64,000 nt of DNA, from the NCBI RefSeq assembly GCF_007004665.1, contig NZ_ML660065.1, forward strand, positions 36,668 to 100,667. The letters are read 5' to 3'. Position numbers and translations under genes: made by a program. This DNA is from Denitrobaculum tricleocarpae (GTDB lineage Bacteria > Pseudomonadota > Alphaproteobacteria > Kiloniellales > Kiloniellaceae). Under the pieces are notes generated by a model. The model did not search any database and was not told the origin of the DNA. It saw nothing but the letters and a program-made list of their open reading frames with translations. Positions within the stretch are counted from its first letter, which is position 1. Every line of letters begins with the position of its first letter. Below are positions 1-10,100 of this stretch, piece by piece.

Positions 1-315
1 ATGACAAACCTTGCTCAAGTCACAGAATCCGCCCGTGATCTGCGTCACAAGATTCGCCGCGGCATCGAGGCCGCCGAGAAAGGCGACGTGATCGACCTAC
101 TGCCTGTGCAGGCCGAGGTTGACTCTCTTTGCGCAGCATTGGCGGCGCTCCCCAAGGACGAGAGCGACGCCGTGCAGAGTGACGTCATTGGTCTGGTCGA
201 AGAACTCTCCACACTCTCGGACAAGCTCAATCAGGGGCTGGTCATTATCCGCAACGAGCTCAAGGATCTCTCTGAGCGGCAGCGTGCGGTCTCCGCCTAC
301 GGCAAGGCACCTTGA
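1..315 (+). CDS. Small flagellar-cluster protein (FlgN/FliT-like helical)
   Basis: A 104-residue, almost wholly helical, charged protein immediately upstream of fliO and fliP. It shows no signal peptide or membrane segment. Size, heptad-like Leu/Val spacing (around residues 35-95) and position suggest a cytosolic flagellar chaperone or regulator of the FlgN/FliT kind, but I see no diagnostic motif. The ATG is the first base of the window, so the true start could lie upstream. Function is inferred from context only. Confidence 0.6.
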   Translation: MTNLAQVTESARDLRHKIRRGIEAAEKGDVIDLLPVQAEVDSLCAALAALPKDESDAVQSDVIGLVEELSTLSDKLNQGLVIIRNELKDLSERQRAVSAYGKAP

Positions 316-385
316 CGACAACAGTCCCATACATCGACTGCAAGAGTCCCACTCCCGGAAAACATCAAGTCTCTGAATTGGCGTC

Positions 386-679
386 ATGGATTTAGAAGTA
401 TACCTGCGCTTTGTTTTGGCCCTGATTTTTGTCCTCGGCCTGATCGGCGGCCTCGCTCTTCTGGCCCGGCGGTTCGGTTTTGGCGGTCGGATGATCATTC
501 AGGCGGGGCAGAAACAACGCCTCTCGGTTACCGAAGTCCGTCCGATCGACGGACGTCACAAACTGGTGCTGGTCAAACGCGACGGGATCGAGCACCTCTT
601 GATGATCGGGCCGGCCAACACGCTTGTCGTAGAAAACGACGTTCCCCCGGCAATCTCACAAGAAGGGGGTCAGGCATGA
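386..679 (+). CDS. fliO: Flagellar biosynthetic protein FliO
   Basis: A 97-residue protein with one N-terminal membrane helix (about residues 5-28, rich in Leu/Val/Phe) followed by a cytoplasmic FliO domain. The domain includes the typical stretch in which a basic residue-rich strand is followed by a '[17 protein letters not shown]' segment. FliO assists assembly of the FliP/FliQ/FliR export gate of the flagellar type III secretion system. The stop codon overlaps the fliP start (ATGA), which supports coupled translation. Confidence 0.9.
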   Translation: MDLEVYLRFVLALIFVLGLIGGLALLARRFGFGGRMIIQAGQKQRLSVTEVRPIDGRHKLVLVKRDGIEHLLMIGPANTLVVENDVPPAISQEGGQA

Positions 680-1422
680 TCGTTTTGCGCTCGCTTCTGC
701 CCGCAGTCTCCCTGGCTCTGGCGTTCAGCCTGCTCTCTCTGCCGGCCATGGCACAGGAGTTGTCTCTCGATCTTGGGGGCGATTCCGTGGGATCAAGCAC
801 CGGCCGGATCCTTCAGATCGTCGCCCTGATCACGATCCTGAGCCTCGCGCCTGCAATCCTGATGATGGTGACCTCCTTCACGCGGATCGTTGTGGTCTTG
901 TCGTTCCTGCGAAGCGCCATGGGCATTCAGCAGACCCCGCCGAACACAGTGCTGGTCAGCCTGGCCCTGTTTCTCACCGCATTCATCATGATGCCGACCA
1001 TGGAGGCAGTCTACGATCAGGCCATCGAACCCCTGATCGAGGAGGAAATCACTGAAATGGAGGCCGTCGAGCGCGGTGTGGTGCCGGTGCGCGACTTCAT
1101 GCTGTCTCACGTACGCGAGCAGGACCTCAAGCTCTTCATCGAACTGGGGGACATCGGCGAGATTGAGACCGCCGAGGACACACCGATGCGCGCCTTGATC
1201 CCGGCCTTCATGATCAGTGAGCTGCGCCGCGCCTTCGAGATCGGGTTCCTGCTGTTCCTGCCCTTCATCATCATCGACATGGTGATCGCTTCAATCCTGA
1301 TGTCGATGGGTATGATGATGCTGCCGCCGATCGTGATCTCCTTGCCCTTCAAGCTGATCTTTTTCGTCCTGGTCGATGGCTGGTATCTCGTATCGGGAAG
1401 TCTGGTGAAGAGTTTCGGTTAG
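676..1422 (+). CDS. fliP: Flagellar export gate protein FliP
   Basis: A 248-residue inner-membrane core component of the flagellar type III export gate. It has a cleavable signal peptide (about residues 1-26, ending AMA) and then hydrophobic helices. The FliP signature region around residues 65-105 contains [14 protein letters not shown] and QTPPN. The C-terminal pair of helices carries the Met-rich 'SMGMMMLPP' segment. Length is normal for the family. It overlaps fliO by 4 bp; fliQ and fliR do not follow in this window. Confidence 0.96.
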   Translation: MIVLRSLLPAVSLALAFSLLSLPAMAQELSLDLGGDSVGSSTGRILQIVALITILSLAPAILMMVTSFTRIVVVLSFLRSAMGIQQTPPNTVLVSLALFLTAFIMMPTMEAVYDQAIEPLIEEEITEMEAVERGVVPVRDFMLSHVREQDLKLFIELGDIGEIETAEDTPMRALIPAFMISELRRAFEIGFLLFLPFIIIDMVIASILMSMGMMMLPPIVISLPFKLIFFVLVDGWYLVSGSLVKSFG

Positions 1423-1480
1423 CAAAGCTGGGATCAGCTCCGCTTGGTCCCGCAGACACCTCATTGCGCAGCGACACTCT

Positions 1481-2152
1481 TTAGCGCTGCTTGAGGCTGT
1501 TCAGAACCAGATCGAGATGGGCCTCCAGGAATTTTTCGGACCCGACGGGCTGATGACGTTCAAACGTCATTCTCCAAATTGCCGCGACGATGGCCGGTGC
1601 CATCAGGACGATCGGGAGTTCCGTGGCGGGCCCGGCCCTAAACTCGCCGTTTGCAATACCGCGGTCGACAATCCGTTTCAGAAGCGCCTGCCCTTTCGAG
1701 AGCGTGGTTCGATGGTAGTAGCCTGTTATCTGAGGAAAGCGGTTACCTTCGGCGATGATGATGCGCATCAGGACCGGCGCATCGGAGGTGACGATCCGCT
1801 CGTAAATTCTCTGCAGGACCATCCGCAAAAGATCCTCGGTTGAACCGGTGTAAGCATCAACGAGTCCCCCAACCTCATCCAGTATCGGCACAATCCGTGA
1901 ATGCACAGCCGCTTCAAACAGCGCCTCCTTGCTCTCGAAGTAGCGGTAGATCGTTCCTTTCACGACCCCGGCCCTGGCGGCGACATCTTCCAAACGCGCC
2001 CCGGCAAAGCCGCGCTCCGCAAACTCCTGAAGGCCGGCCTCGATAATTTCCGCGGGCCGTGCGGCCTTCCGCCGACGCCTCGTTTTTGGCGTGTTCATCC
2101 GATCTGATTTCCCAGGCTCGCCCTCGGCAGCCTGTTCGTTTTTTTCAATCAT
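1481..2152 (-). CDS. TetR/AcrR family transcriptional regulator
   Basis: A 223-residue protein with an N-terminal TetR helix-turn-helix (about residues 28-75, including 'FAERGFAGARLEDVAARAG' and 'GTIYRYFESKEALF') and a C-terminal ligand-binding domain. It is divergent from a DevBCA-type exporter operon that starts 95 bp away. The shared intergenic region holds a perfect inverted repeat at 2180-2203, so local repression of the exporter and autoregulation are likely. The ligand is unknown. Confidence 0.93.
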   Translation of the reverse strand: MIEKNEQAAEGEPGKSDRMNTPKTRRRRKAARPAEIIEAGLQEFAERGFAGARLEDVAARAGVVKGTIYRYFESKEALFEAAVHSRIVPILDEVGGLVDAYTGSTEDLLRMVLQRIYERIVTSDAPVLMRIIIAEGNRFPQITGYYHRTTLSKGQALLKRIVDRGIANGEFRAGPATELPIVLMAPAIVAAIWRMTFERHQPVGSEKFLEAHLDLVLNSLKQR

Positions 2153-2179
2153 TGCCAGTTATCGGTTCCGATCCTATAT

Positions 2180-2203
2180 ATTAATGACTCAAAAGTCATT
2201 AAT
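2180..2203. promoter_or_regulatory. Inverted-repeat operator between the TetR and exporter genes
   Basis: Two perfectly matched 10-bp arms, ATTAATGACT and AGTCATTAAT, are separated by CAAA. The TGACT/AGTCA core and its place between divergent tetR and devB-like genes are typical of a TetR-family operator. Binding is inferred. Confidence 0.75.
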
Positions 2204-2247
2204 AGTGATTTACGGCGACTTGGCCGCCATACAAGAGGTCGCACGAG

Positions 2248-3654
2248 ATGGATAGCCCGATCCGGCAGAAGATAGAACCCCAGGCTGCGCCCGAGCGCGA
2301 GACCAGCGCTCCGCCGACGGACAAGCAGGATCTGCCCCTGCCTATCATCAAGCATGGGTCTGCGCCCGGGCAAGGTTTCGGCGCCCCTACCCCCACTTCG
2401 CGGTTTTTGACCTCGCTGGGCCTGCTGCGATACGTGCCCTTGATCCTGCTTCTTGTCGCAACCGGTGGCGTGATCGGCCTCTATTTTCAGCCGCCCGGCC
2501 TTCAAAAAGCGATGGAACTGCTCAATCTCGAGCCCGGCGCTGGAACGAGCACGCCAATCGCGGTACCGGCTCAAAAAGGTAACGGCGCCGGTGCGATTGC
2601 AGCCACCGGCCCGCTGTCAGGGATAGCGCCCGGACCGCAGGTGGTCGTCGGCCTGGGGCGGCTGCTTCCGGACGGGGACATCGTCACCCTGGCGCCTCCT
2701 TTTGGCTCAAACGATGCAAAGATTGCTGTGCTGAAGGTGGAAGAAGGCGATCGTGTTGAACGCGGCGAAATCCTCGCCGTCCTGGATAACGAGCCTGAAC
2801 TCCTGGCCCTGGCCGAGGCCGCGAAGGCAAGCGTCTCTGTGCAAAGAGCGACGCTGGCACAAACCCGGACCTCTGTCCGCGCCAGCATTGAGGAGGCCGA
2901 AGCCGTTTTGGCGCAGGCCGAGGCGGCGGCGGTGAATGCGAAACAGGAATACGAACGCGGCCGGGTGCTGGTGGAACGGAAAGTCATCTCCCAGGCAACA
3001 CTCGATCAACGGCTCGCAACCCACGATCAGGCGCGTCGGGAGGTGGACCGGGCCATTGCAACACTCTCGCGCTATCAAACCGACGACATCGGACAACAGG
3101 TCGACGTGGTCGTCGCGCGACGCAATCTGGAAGCGGCAAACATCGACCTGGCCCGGCGTATTCAGGACCTGGAACGAGCCTACATCCGCGCGCCGTTGTC
3201 CGGCGTGGTCTTGAAGATCCACCTGCAGGAAGGCGAAAAACCCGGCCCGGAAGGCGTCCTCAACATCGGAAACATCGATCGGATGACCGCTGAGGTGGAG
3301 ATTTATCAAGCCCAGATCAGTGCCGTCTCGTTGAACGACCGGGTGACGATCGATGCCGACGCCCTGACCACGCCGTTAACCGGCAGAGTTTCGAAGATCG
3401 GCCTGGAAATCGGCCGGCAGACATTGATTGACGACGACCCCGCCGCCAATACGGACGCGCGCGTCATCGAGGTGACCGTAGCTCTTGATCCCGCTTCCTC
3501 CGCAACCGCGTCGCGTTACACGAACCTGCAGGTTATTGCCCGGATCGCGGTTGGCGCAAATCTTAGTGGCGAAGATCTCATTGGCCTAGGCCCTGGCGGC
3601 GACAACCCCGGCACCAGAGACCCCGCTACCAGAGACCCCGGCGGCAATCCATGA
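2248..3654 (+). CDS. devB: HlyD/DevB-type membrane fusion protein of an ABC exporter
   Basis: A 468-residue periplasmic adaptor. A cytoplasmic N-terminus of about 60 residues precedes one membrane helix (about residues 62-82). A split lipoyl/barrel-sandwich domain follows, interrupted by an Ala/Glu-rich alpha-helical hairpin (about residues 190-300) and then a beta-barrel domain. The C-terminus is a low-complexity Gly/Asp/Pro/Arg tail with short repeats. It would link the DevC permease to an outer-membrane channel for export of an unknown substrate, perhaps a lipid or glycolipid. The downstream permease overlaps by 4 bp. Confidence 0.9.
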   Translation: MDSPIRQKIEPQAAPERETSAPPTDKQDLPLPIIKHGSAPGQGFGAPTPTSRFLTSLGLLRYVPLILLLVATGGVIGLYFQPPGLQKAMELLNLEPGAGTSTPIAVPAQKGNGAGAIAATGPLSGIAPGPQVVVGLGRLLPDGDIVTLAPPFGSNDAKIAVLKVEEGDRVERGEILAVLDNEPELLALAEAAKASVSVQRATLAQTRTSVRASIEEAEAVLAQAEAAAVNAKQEYERGRVLVERKVISQATLDQRLATHDQARREVDRAIATLSRYQTDDIGQQVDVVVARRNLEAANIDLARRIQDLERAYIRAPLSGVVLKIHLQEGEKPGPEGVLNIGNIDRMTAEVEIYQAQISAVSLNDRVTIDADALTTPLTGRVSKIGLEIGRQTLIDDDPAANTDARVIEVTVALDPASSATASRYTNLQVIARIAVGANLSGEDLIGLGPGGDNPGTRDPATRDPGGNP

Positions 3655-4826
3655 CACGCCTTTTGACGGTCCTGTTCGGGCGTCTGCCCATCGGCTGGCT
3701 GCAGCTCATCCACAACCGGACACGCTTCGCCGCCGCGATCGCAGGCGTTGCCTTCGCCAACATCCTGATCTTCATGCAGCTTGGGTTCCTGGGGGCACTG
3801 ATGGAGGGCACAAAACTACCCTATGGTTTGTTCGCCTCGGACATCCTGATCTCGGCTTCGGACGCGAATACCCTGTCGGACGGAAGCAACCTGCCACGGC
3901 AACGTCTTTACCAGGCCCTGGCTGCTCCCGGTGTCGCCGACGCCGCAGCCATTCACCTCGGCAAGATAGACTGGCAACCCAAGGACGGGAATGCGGTCAG
4001 CCTGCACGTCTTCGGCGTCGATCCCGGCAAAAAGATCTTCGCATCCGAAAGGATCAACAGGGCGCTTGAGCAGTTGAAACTTCTCGATTATGCCTTGATC
4101 GACCGCAAGACCCGAAATATGGAACGGGCTGTGTTTGACGAGATCGATGGCGGCACGCCGGTTCTGCGGGAAATCAACGACCGGACTCTGACCTTGGCTG
4201 AAACCTTCGAAGTCGGTTCGGGATTCGAAGCCGATGGCTACATGATCGTCTCGGACCAGACATTCCTGCGGCTGTTTCCCGCACGTGTTCCCGGTGCGCC
4301 GACCCACATCGCGATTAACGTGGAACCGGGCAGCCACCCTGACGCAGTTGTCACAGGTCTCCGCGATAGGCTTCCGAGCAGCGACAGTATCGTGCGGACT
4401 CTGGCCCAAGCTGCTGCCGACGATCAGAAATATCAAACCACCGAACGTCCCATCGGCGTTGTTTTCGGCTTCGGCATCATCATCGGTGTCCTTGTAGGCA
4501 TTATCATCGTCTACCAGGTGCTCTCTACGGATGTCACCGATCACCTGGGTGAATATGCAACGCTGAAAGCCGTCGGTTATCGTCAAAGCTTCTTTCTAGG
4601 GATCGTCTTTGAGGAGGCCCTGATACTGGCGCTCTTCGGCTTCGTGCCCGGCCTGCTCATTGCACTGGGGTTCTATGAGCTGGTTTCCATCGCAACCGGC
4701 CTGCCGGTGGTCATGTCCGGCCTGCGGCCGCTTTTCGTGTTGGCAGGAACGATCCTGATGTGCGTGATCTCGGGCGCCATTGCGACCCGGCGGCTCGCCG
4801 GTGCCGATCCGGCAGATCTTTTCTAG
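3651..4826 (+). CDS. devC: DevC/FtsX-type ABC exporter permease
   Basis: A 391-residue inner-membrane permease. A first membrane helix (about residues 25-48) is followed by a periplasmic domain of about 200 residues. Three C-terminal helices (about residues 265-385) have the FtsX-like 'DHLGEYATLKAVGY' loop that couples to the ATPase. The start overlaps the membrane fusion gene (ATGA) and the ATPase follows 8 bp downstream, so the three form one operon. Confidence 0.92.
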   Translation: MTRLLTVLFGRLPIGWLQLIHNRTRFAAAIAGVAFANILIFMQLGFLGALMEGTKLPYGLFASDILISASDANTLSDGSNLPRQRLYQALAAPGVADAAAIHLGKIDWQPKDGNAVSLHVFGVDPGKKIFASERINRALEQLKLLDYALIDRKTRNMERAVFDEIDGGTPVLREINDRTLTLAETFEVGSGFEADGYMIVSDQTFLRLFPARVPGAPTHIAINVEPGSHPDAVVTGLRDRLPSSDSIVRTLAQAAADDQKYQTTERPIGVVFGFGIIIGVLVGIIIVYQVLSTDVTDHLGEYATLKAVGYRQSFFLGIVFEEALILALFGFVPGLLIALGFYELVSIATGLPVVMSGLRPLFVLAGTILMCVISGAIATRRLAGADPADLF

Positions 4827-4834
4827 GAGCCGCC

Positions 4835-5569
4835 ATGATTGCTTCCCCGGCGTCTCATCTTATGACGGAACCAGGCCGTGGTCAGCGCGCCGCTCCAATC
4901 GCCGTTCAAAACCTTGATTACTGGTTCGGCCAAGGGGAAGCACGGAAACAGGCACTGTACGATGTAAACCTTGAGATCGAACGGGGTGAACTGGTTATTC
5001 TGATGGGCCCGTCAGGATCGGGAAAAACCACGCTCCTTACGCTCGTAGGCTGCCTCCGGGAGGTCCACGAGGGCAGTGTCCGGCTGCTGGGCAAGGAACT
5101 GAACAGCGCAAGTGAAGAGCTGCTCGTGGCCTGCCGCCGGCAGGTCGGATTCATTTTCCAGGCTCACAATCTGCACGAAAGCCTGACCGCAATGCAGAAT
5201 GTGCGCATGGCGCTGGAAGTTCACGGCCCGGCGGCGATGCGGAACTGGTATGAGGCTTCAAGTCATCTTTTGCGGCTGTTGGGGCTGGGAGAGCGTCTCG
5301 ACTACCTGCCTGGCAATCTATCGGGAGGGCAAAAACAAAGAGTGGCGATTGCACGGGCTCTTGTCGGAAATCCGGAGATCGTATTCGCGGACGAGCCGAC
5401 GGCCGCGCTCGATAAGGAGAGCGGCTATCAGGTTGTTAAGCTCCTGAAAGACCTGGGCAGGGTCCGGCAGACAACGACATTGATGGTCACTCACGATAAT
5501 CGCATTCTCAATCTGGCAGACCGGATTATCACCATGGAGGACGGTCGCATTGTCCAGGATGAGCGCTGA
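4835..5569 (+). CDS. devA: DevA-type ABC exporter ATP-binding protein
   Basis: ATPase of the MacB/LolD/DevA kind. It has Walker A GPSGSGKTT (residues 58-66), signature LSGGQKQRVAIARAL, Walker B IVFADEPTAALD and an H-loop in VTHDNR. I chose the ATG at 4835 because it has an AGGAG ribosome-binding site at 4825-4829 just after the permease stop. A longer reading frame from 4760 would run through the end of the permease gene. It powers export with the two preceding genes. Confidence 0.93.
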   Translation: MIASPASHLMTEPGRGQRAAPIAVQNLDYWFGQGEARKQALYDVNLEIERGELVILMGPSGSGKTTLLTLVGCLREVHEGSVRLLGKELNSASEELLVACRRQVGFIFQAHNLHESLTAMQNVRMALEVHGPAAMRNWYEASSHLLRLLGLGERLDYLPGNLSGGQKQRVAIARALVGNPEIVFADEPTAALDKESGYQVVKLLKDLGRVRQTTTLMVTHDNRILNLADRIITMEDGRIVQDER

Positions 5570-5597
5570 TCGCACGGACGCAGGCAAGGCTACCGCG

Positions 5598-6383
5598 CTA
5601 AGCGGCTTTAGACACGCCGAACAGGTTTATCTTCACTCCCCAGAAGCCACCCACCACGAGCACAGCGTAAAACAACAGGGGCAAAATAAAGTCCGAGAGC
5701 GATTGGCCGGCTTCCCATGCTGTAACACTGGGATTGCTCGGCAAGTATTTTATCCAAACCCGGTTGCCTTCGACAAAGTGATTGCCGGCATGGTGCGGGA
5801 CTCTGATTTTTGATTTAAAGACCTCACCTGAAGGGGTACGGAAGCGATAGACACTATAGTAGGCACCACGCTGCTCGTCTTCCACGCCGAGGGATTTCCA
5901 GGTTTTCTCGACTACAGCCTGGGCGCGAACGTAGCTCGCGGCGACATGCAAATGATCCGCCACATCAAGCATGGCAAAAATCATGAGCTTAAGTCCGATG
6001 AGCCCGCCGGCGAGAAACACCAGGGTGTTACCGATCCGCCCGAGCGAGGTTTTTGGCAGACCATCGTCTTCGTCCGGTACACCTGCCTGCAAGCGTTTCA
6101 GGATTCCGCGAATGCCGAAGACGACAAGCGGCAAACCGATAAGAAGTTGACCGAACATGATCAGCCAGGGCGTCAGATCTGCAAAAAGATCCATCGGGCC
6201 GGCATTCATAGTGGCAAGTGCTTCCCTGGCCGTGAACTCAGTGTCCAGTATCTCGGTGTCCTGAACGAAGAAAACCAATGCTGTTATGACGAGGCTCATG
6301 CTTCCGAAATAAAGCAAGAAACCGCCAACCACCGTCATGATGAGGTTCGCGAAGATACTTACACCAAACCGAAAAATACCCAT
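5598..6383 (-). CDS. DUF3592 membrane protein
   Basis: A 261-residue protein with an N-terminal membrane helix pair (about residues 10-40 and 75-95), another near residues 115-140 and a C-terminal helix near 230-255. Between the last two lies a DUF3592-like extracytoplasmic domain with the recognisable 'YYSVYRFRTPSGE' and 'VWIKYLPSNPSVTAW' segments. The family's function is unknown. It converges on the DevBCA operon and sits apart from flagellar genes. Confidence 0.8.
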   Translation of the reverse strand: MGIFRFGVSIFANLIMTVVGGFLLYFGSMSLVITALVFFVQDTEILDTEFTAREALATMNAGPMDLFADLTPWLIMFGQLLIGLPLVVFGIRGILKRLQAGVPDEDDGLPKTSLGRIGNTLVFLAGGLIGLKLMIFAMLDVADHLHVAASYVRAQAVVEKTWKSLGVEDEQRGAYYSVYRFRTPSGEVFKSKIRVPHHAGNHFVEGNRVWIKYLPSNPSVTAWEAGQSLSDFILPLLFYAVLVVGGFWGVKINLFGVSKAA

Positions 6384-6615
6384 ATCCGGACACTCCCTTC
6401 AGGTGGTATCCGAATAACACAGCATAAGTTAAAATTAGAGAAATAATACAACTATATACAATTTTTAGTTGCCACTAGTCATACCCACTGACTTGAATGC
6501 CATCTCGATTTGATTCGCATTATCATCGAAAAGTGTATCACTCATCTGAACACACTATCCTGCGGCATCGTGCGGATTGAGGCGCAATCTTCCCTTGCAC
6601 AAGAGCAACAGATTC

Positions 6616-7065
6616 TCATGACTGGAATGTATCCGAGAAGGGTTCGGCAACAATCTGGTATTCATCCTCATAGACGATGTAACCTGGCCGCTGTGTCCTT
6701 ATCTGCTCCGTCACATGACCATAACTCTCAAGCAAAGTGATGAGTTCGCGCATTTTACTGATGTGATCCTGCGCCGACGACTTCAGCCATGAAATGCCCT
6801 TTGCCGATCTGTGGTAATGACCCTTTGACTTTGTGCGATTGAAGCGGGTTGGCCGTGCAAGGTTTTCGCCAAACCAACACAATAGAGCAGTAATTCTCTC
6901 GTTATCCCAGTGTGGTGTCGTGTTATCATCCAAGAGTTCGTAGGCTGCACCAAATACGCCCAAGAAAACGCCTGACTCGGGATGATTTCGTTGGATAACA
7001 AATCGAAGGAATACATCAGCGGAGTTCGGCTTATCGGCCGAGTGAGTATCTTCTTTGGAAACCAC
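6616..7065 (-). CDS. Hypothetical protein, conserved-looking
   Basis: A 149-residue soluble protein with the segment 'FVIQRNHPESGVFLGVFGAAYEL' near residues 26-50 and aromatic-rich regions later. It has no signal peptide or membrane helix. I do not recognise a named domain. It ends far from the upstream DUF3592 gene (about 230 bp with no evident feature) and starts 38 bp beyond the TPR gene's 3' end. Codon use looks less GC-biased than the neighbouring flagellar genes. Function unknown. Confidence 0.65.
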   Translation of the reverse strand: MVSKEDTHSADKPNSADVFLRFVIQRNHPESGVFLGVFGAAYELLDDNTTPHWDNERITALLCWFGENLARPTRFNRTKSKGHYHRSAKGISWLKSSAQDHISKMRELITLLESYGHVTEQIRTQRPGYIVYEDEYQIVAEPFSDTFQS

Positions 7066-7102
7066 GTGAGGCCCTCCACGACTTCAGTGATTCGTCCTTC
7101 AA

Positions 7103-10100
7103 CTATTCCAGTTCGCTCAACTGCGTGGAGTTGAGTTGCTGGCGGTAGCTCGTCACGAAGTCCTGGATCTGACCGATCTGGGCAAGCTCTTCGGTGATCG
7201 ACTTCACATCGTTACCGATCAGATCGCCCGACAGCAGCGCGAAGGATTCTGCCTGAGGCGTCTCGTCCATGGGATCGCGATAGCTCTCCGCCAGGAGCTC
7301 CAGTGCAGGACGGTCGTCCGCGAGGGTGAGCGCGACCGCAAGATTCAGCACCGCAAGCGCCTCTTTATTGGACAGCTCCCGTTTGGGGGGCTCGGCCGGC
7401 ACCAGACGCGCCAAAGCGAGGCCCGCATCTTTCCAGTTCCGCTGCTTCCAGAGGATCTCCGCGCGAAGCTGCAGGGCATCCGAGGCGGTGTCACCCTCCA
7501 GCAATGCCAATGCCTCATCTTCCCGCTCCGCCTCGGCCAGAGCGCGCGCCTGCAGGTGGCGGCGCTGCTGCACGAGCCCACCCGGAAGCTCATCGCTTTC
7601 GCTTTCGGCCAGCAGCCGTAAGGCGTCTTCAGGTTTGCGTTCAAGCAAGCGGATCAGCGCGGCGCGGGCTGCGACCTTGGCCTTCTCTTCGCCCTTGAGA
7701 CGATAAGTGACCTGATCTTCCAGCAGGTCTCCGGCGCGCTCCAGAAGGTCGACCTCGACAAGGCGGTCCGCCAGCTTGGTAATAATCGCATCACCTTCCT
7801 CGCCCGGCGGCGTCAGCTCTTTGTATTCTTCGTAAAGGGCCACAGCAGTCACCGCCTGCACGTCCTGCCCCTTTTCGCTAAGGTAAAGATCCTTGAACTC
7901 CTGCTGCATGCGCCGCGTCACCTCTTCGGACCGCTTCGAGGATGGAAAGTGCGAAGCGGCCTGCCGCATGGATTTCAGGCCCTGGCGATAGTCGCCCCCG
8001 GCCAGATAGAGATCCCCGAGGCGGCGCAAGAGCGCAAACTCGAACTTATCACCGCGCCAGGCAAAACGGAGGTTCTCAAGCTCGTCGATGGCTTCCGTGT
8101 CCGTAATGGTCTCTTTATTAAGCCCCATATCGACCAGCGCGAGCCGGGCGCGGGCGCTGGAGGGCCGGTGCCGGTTGCGCGCAATCTGCTTCCAGAGTTT
8201 TTCTGCTTCCTCTTCTTCGCCATCCAGCAGCAAGCGCCGGCCCCGAAGATAACCGACTTGCGCCAGTTCAGCTTCGGTCGGCTCGTCCGCCTCAATCTTG
8301 CGCAGTTGAAGGCTTGCCCCGCCAGTGTCGCCGGTGGCCAGACTGGCTTCGGCCTCCAGGAGACGCAGCCGGGTCCGCACCGGACGCGCGTATTGATCAA
8401 TGAGATCGTCCGTCTCGGCAAAGCCGGTCGCGGCCGCTTCCCAGTCCTGATCTTTTGCCGCGAGAGCCGACTGCCACAGCACCGCCTCCCGTTCGCCGAC
8501 CAAGGCCGGGTGCGCCAGGTTGCGAGCGGCTTCATCGAAGTTATCGGTCAGAAACTGGCTGGCCCCCTTCATCATCACCACTTCCGGGTCCGTCGCGAGG
8601 GCGGGATTTTCCGCGTCGAGCAGACGCAGCATTCCAAGCGCTTCAGGCGCCCGGCCGTGGCCGAAGTAAAAGCGCGCCAGATCCAGCCGCGCGATCCCGA
8701 CCTTGTTTGCGTCCCTGCGCACCACATCGCGCTGCAGTTCCTGCTTGTTGGCGGTGAATTCCTCGTCACCTCCACGCCGGGCCTGCTCCAGATCGAACAT
8801 TGATCCGCCCGCGAGCGGGTTACGTTCTCCAGTGCTGGGCAAGGCGCGGGCGTCGGAACCGGAGACCTGGAGCGGCTCACGTCCCGAGACCACGACGCCT
8901 CGCTTCTCGAGGCTCATGGCAAGGCCTTCAGCAGTCGGCTGCAGCACCACGCCCTGATAGCTGACAAGAGCCCTGAACTGCGCGAACTGTTGTACGGATG
9001 CCACCCCAAGGCCGGGCTGACGGACCGGCGCAACGATGATGCGGTCATTCAGATCAGGGTCGGCGATCGATAAGAGAGTCCGGGCATCGCCACGCGTGAA
9101 AACGACTTCTGGTCCCTTTGCCCCCGTGGTGACAGATACCGAAACGGCGTCTTCGGGCAATGGCACGCGCCGTCTGATATCGACAGTCCAGACATTGTCG
9201 TCAAAGGCCAAACGCGGCGCGAAAAGCGGCGGAAGCGTCAATCGCACGGCCGTACCGCCCTGGACCGGCACACGGTCGATTGGCTCCAGATGCGGCGCAA
9301 TCCTGCGCAGTTGCCGGGTCAGGTCGAAAGGCCCAAGCCGGTCGAAAACCAGCCAGAGACGGTTGCCGCGCTGAAAAGCGGCCGCGCCGGTTTCGCGATC
9401 CCAGCCGAACTTGAGCACAGTCGGCTCGATGGGTTCCGGCGCCTTTCCTGGAGCCGGTGTAAGCAGTGGCAGGTCGGGATCGTCTGCCAGCATCACGAGT
9501 CCGGCATCACCACCGACATCCTGGCCCTGAGCGAGTGCCGCCTCGACATTGAGCTCGGTCCTGAAGGCATCAAGAGTGACAAGATTATCTTCAGGTATCG
9601 GAGCACCTGCCCGCTGTGCTGCGGCAGCCGCGCGAATACTCTCGGGCGTCGCAAAACGCACTACGCCCTTGGCCAGTCGGGCCTCCGCCGCCGTCTCCTG
9701 GCGGGCAGGCCGGTTGACGGCTTTCTTGTCTTCCTGCTCGAGCGGATTGGCATCAGCGTCTTTTGTTGCGGTCGCCTGGTTTGTAGCGGCGCTTGGTGTT
9801 GGAGCGTTGCCTTGTGCTGCGGAAGCATCCGGTGCAACGCCGGCCGGTCCAGTTGAATCAACCTGCGGCTTTTGTGGCAGAAGAGATGTCGGTTTATCGA
9901 CCGCAGACGCCTTGGGATCTTCAGGCTTTTCGGCACTTGCAGTCGCCTTGGGAGCAGCCGTGTTTACGAGCGACTTGCCCTCAGTCTGTTCAGGTTCAGC
10001 CTTATTGGCTTCGGCCGCTTGTTTTTGCGTTGGGCGTGTTACGTCCAGGACGGCTTTGTTACCATCGCGAAAGAGCCGGAAGGTTGAGTTCTCAGAGGCC

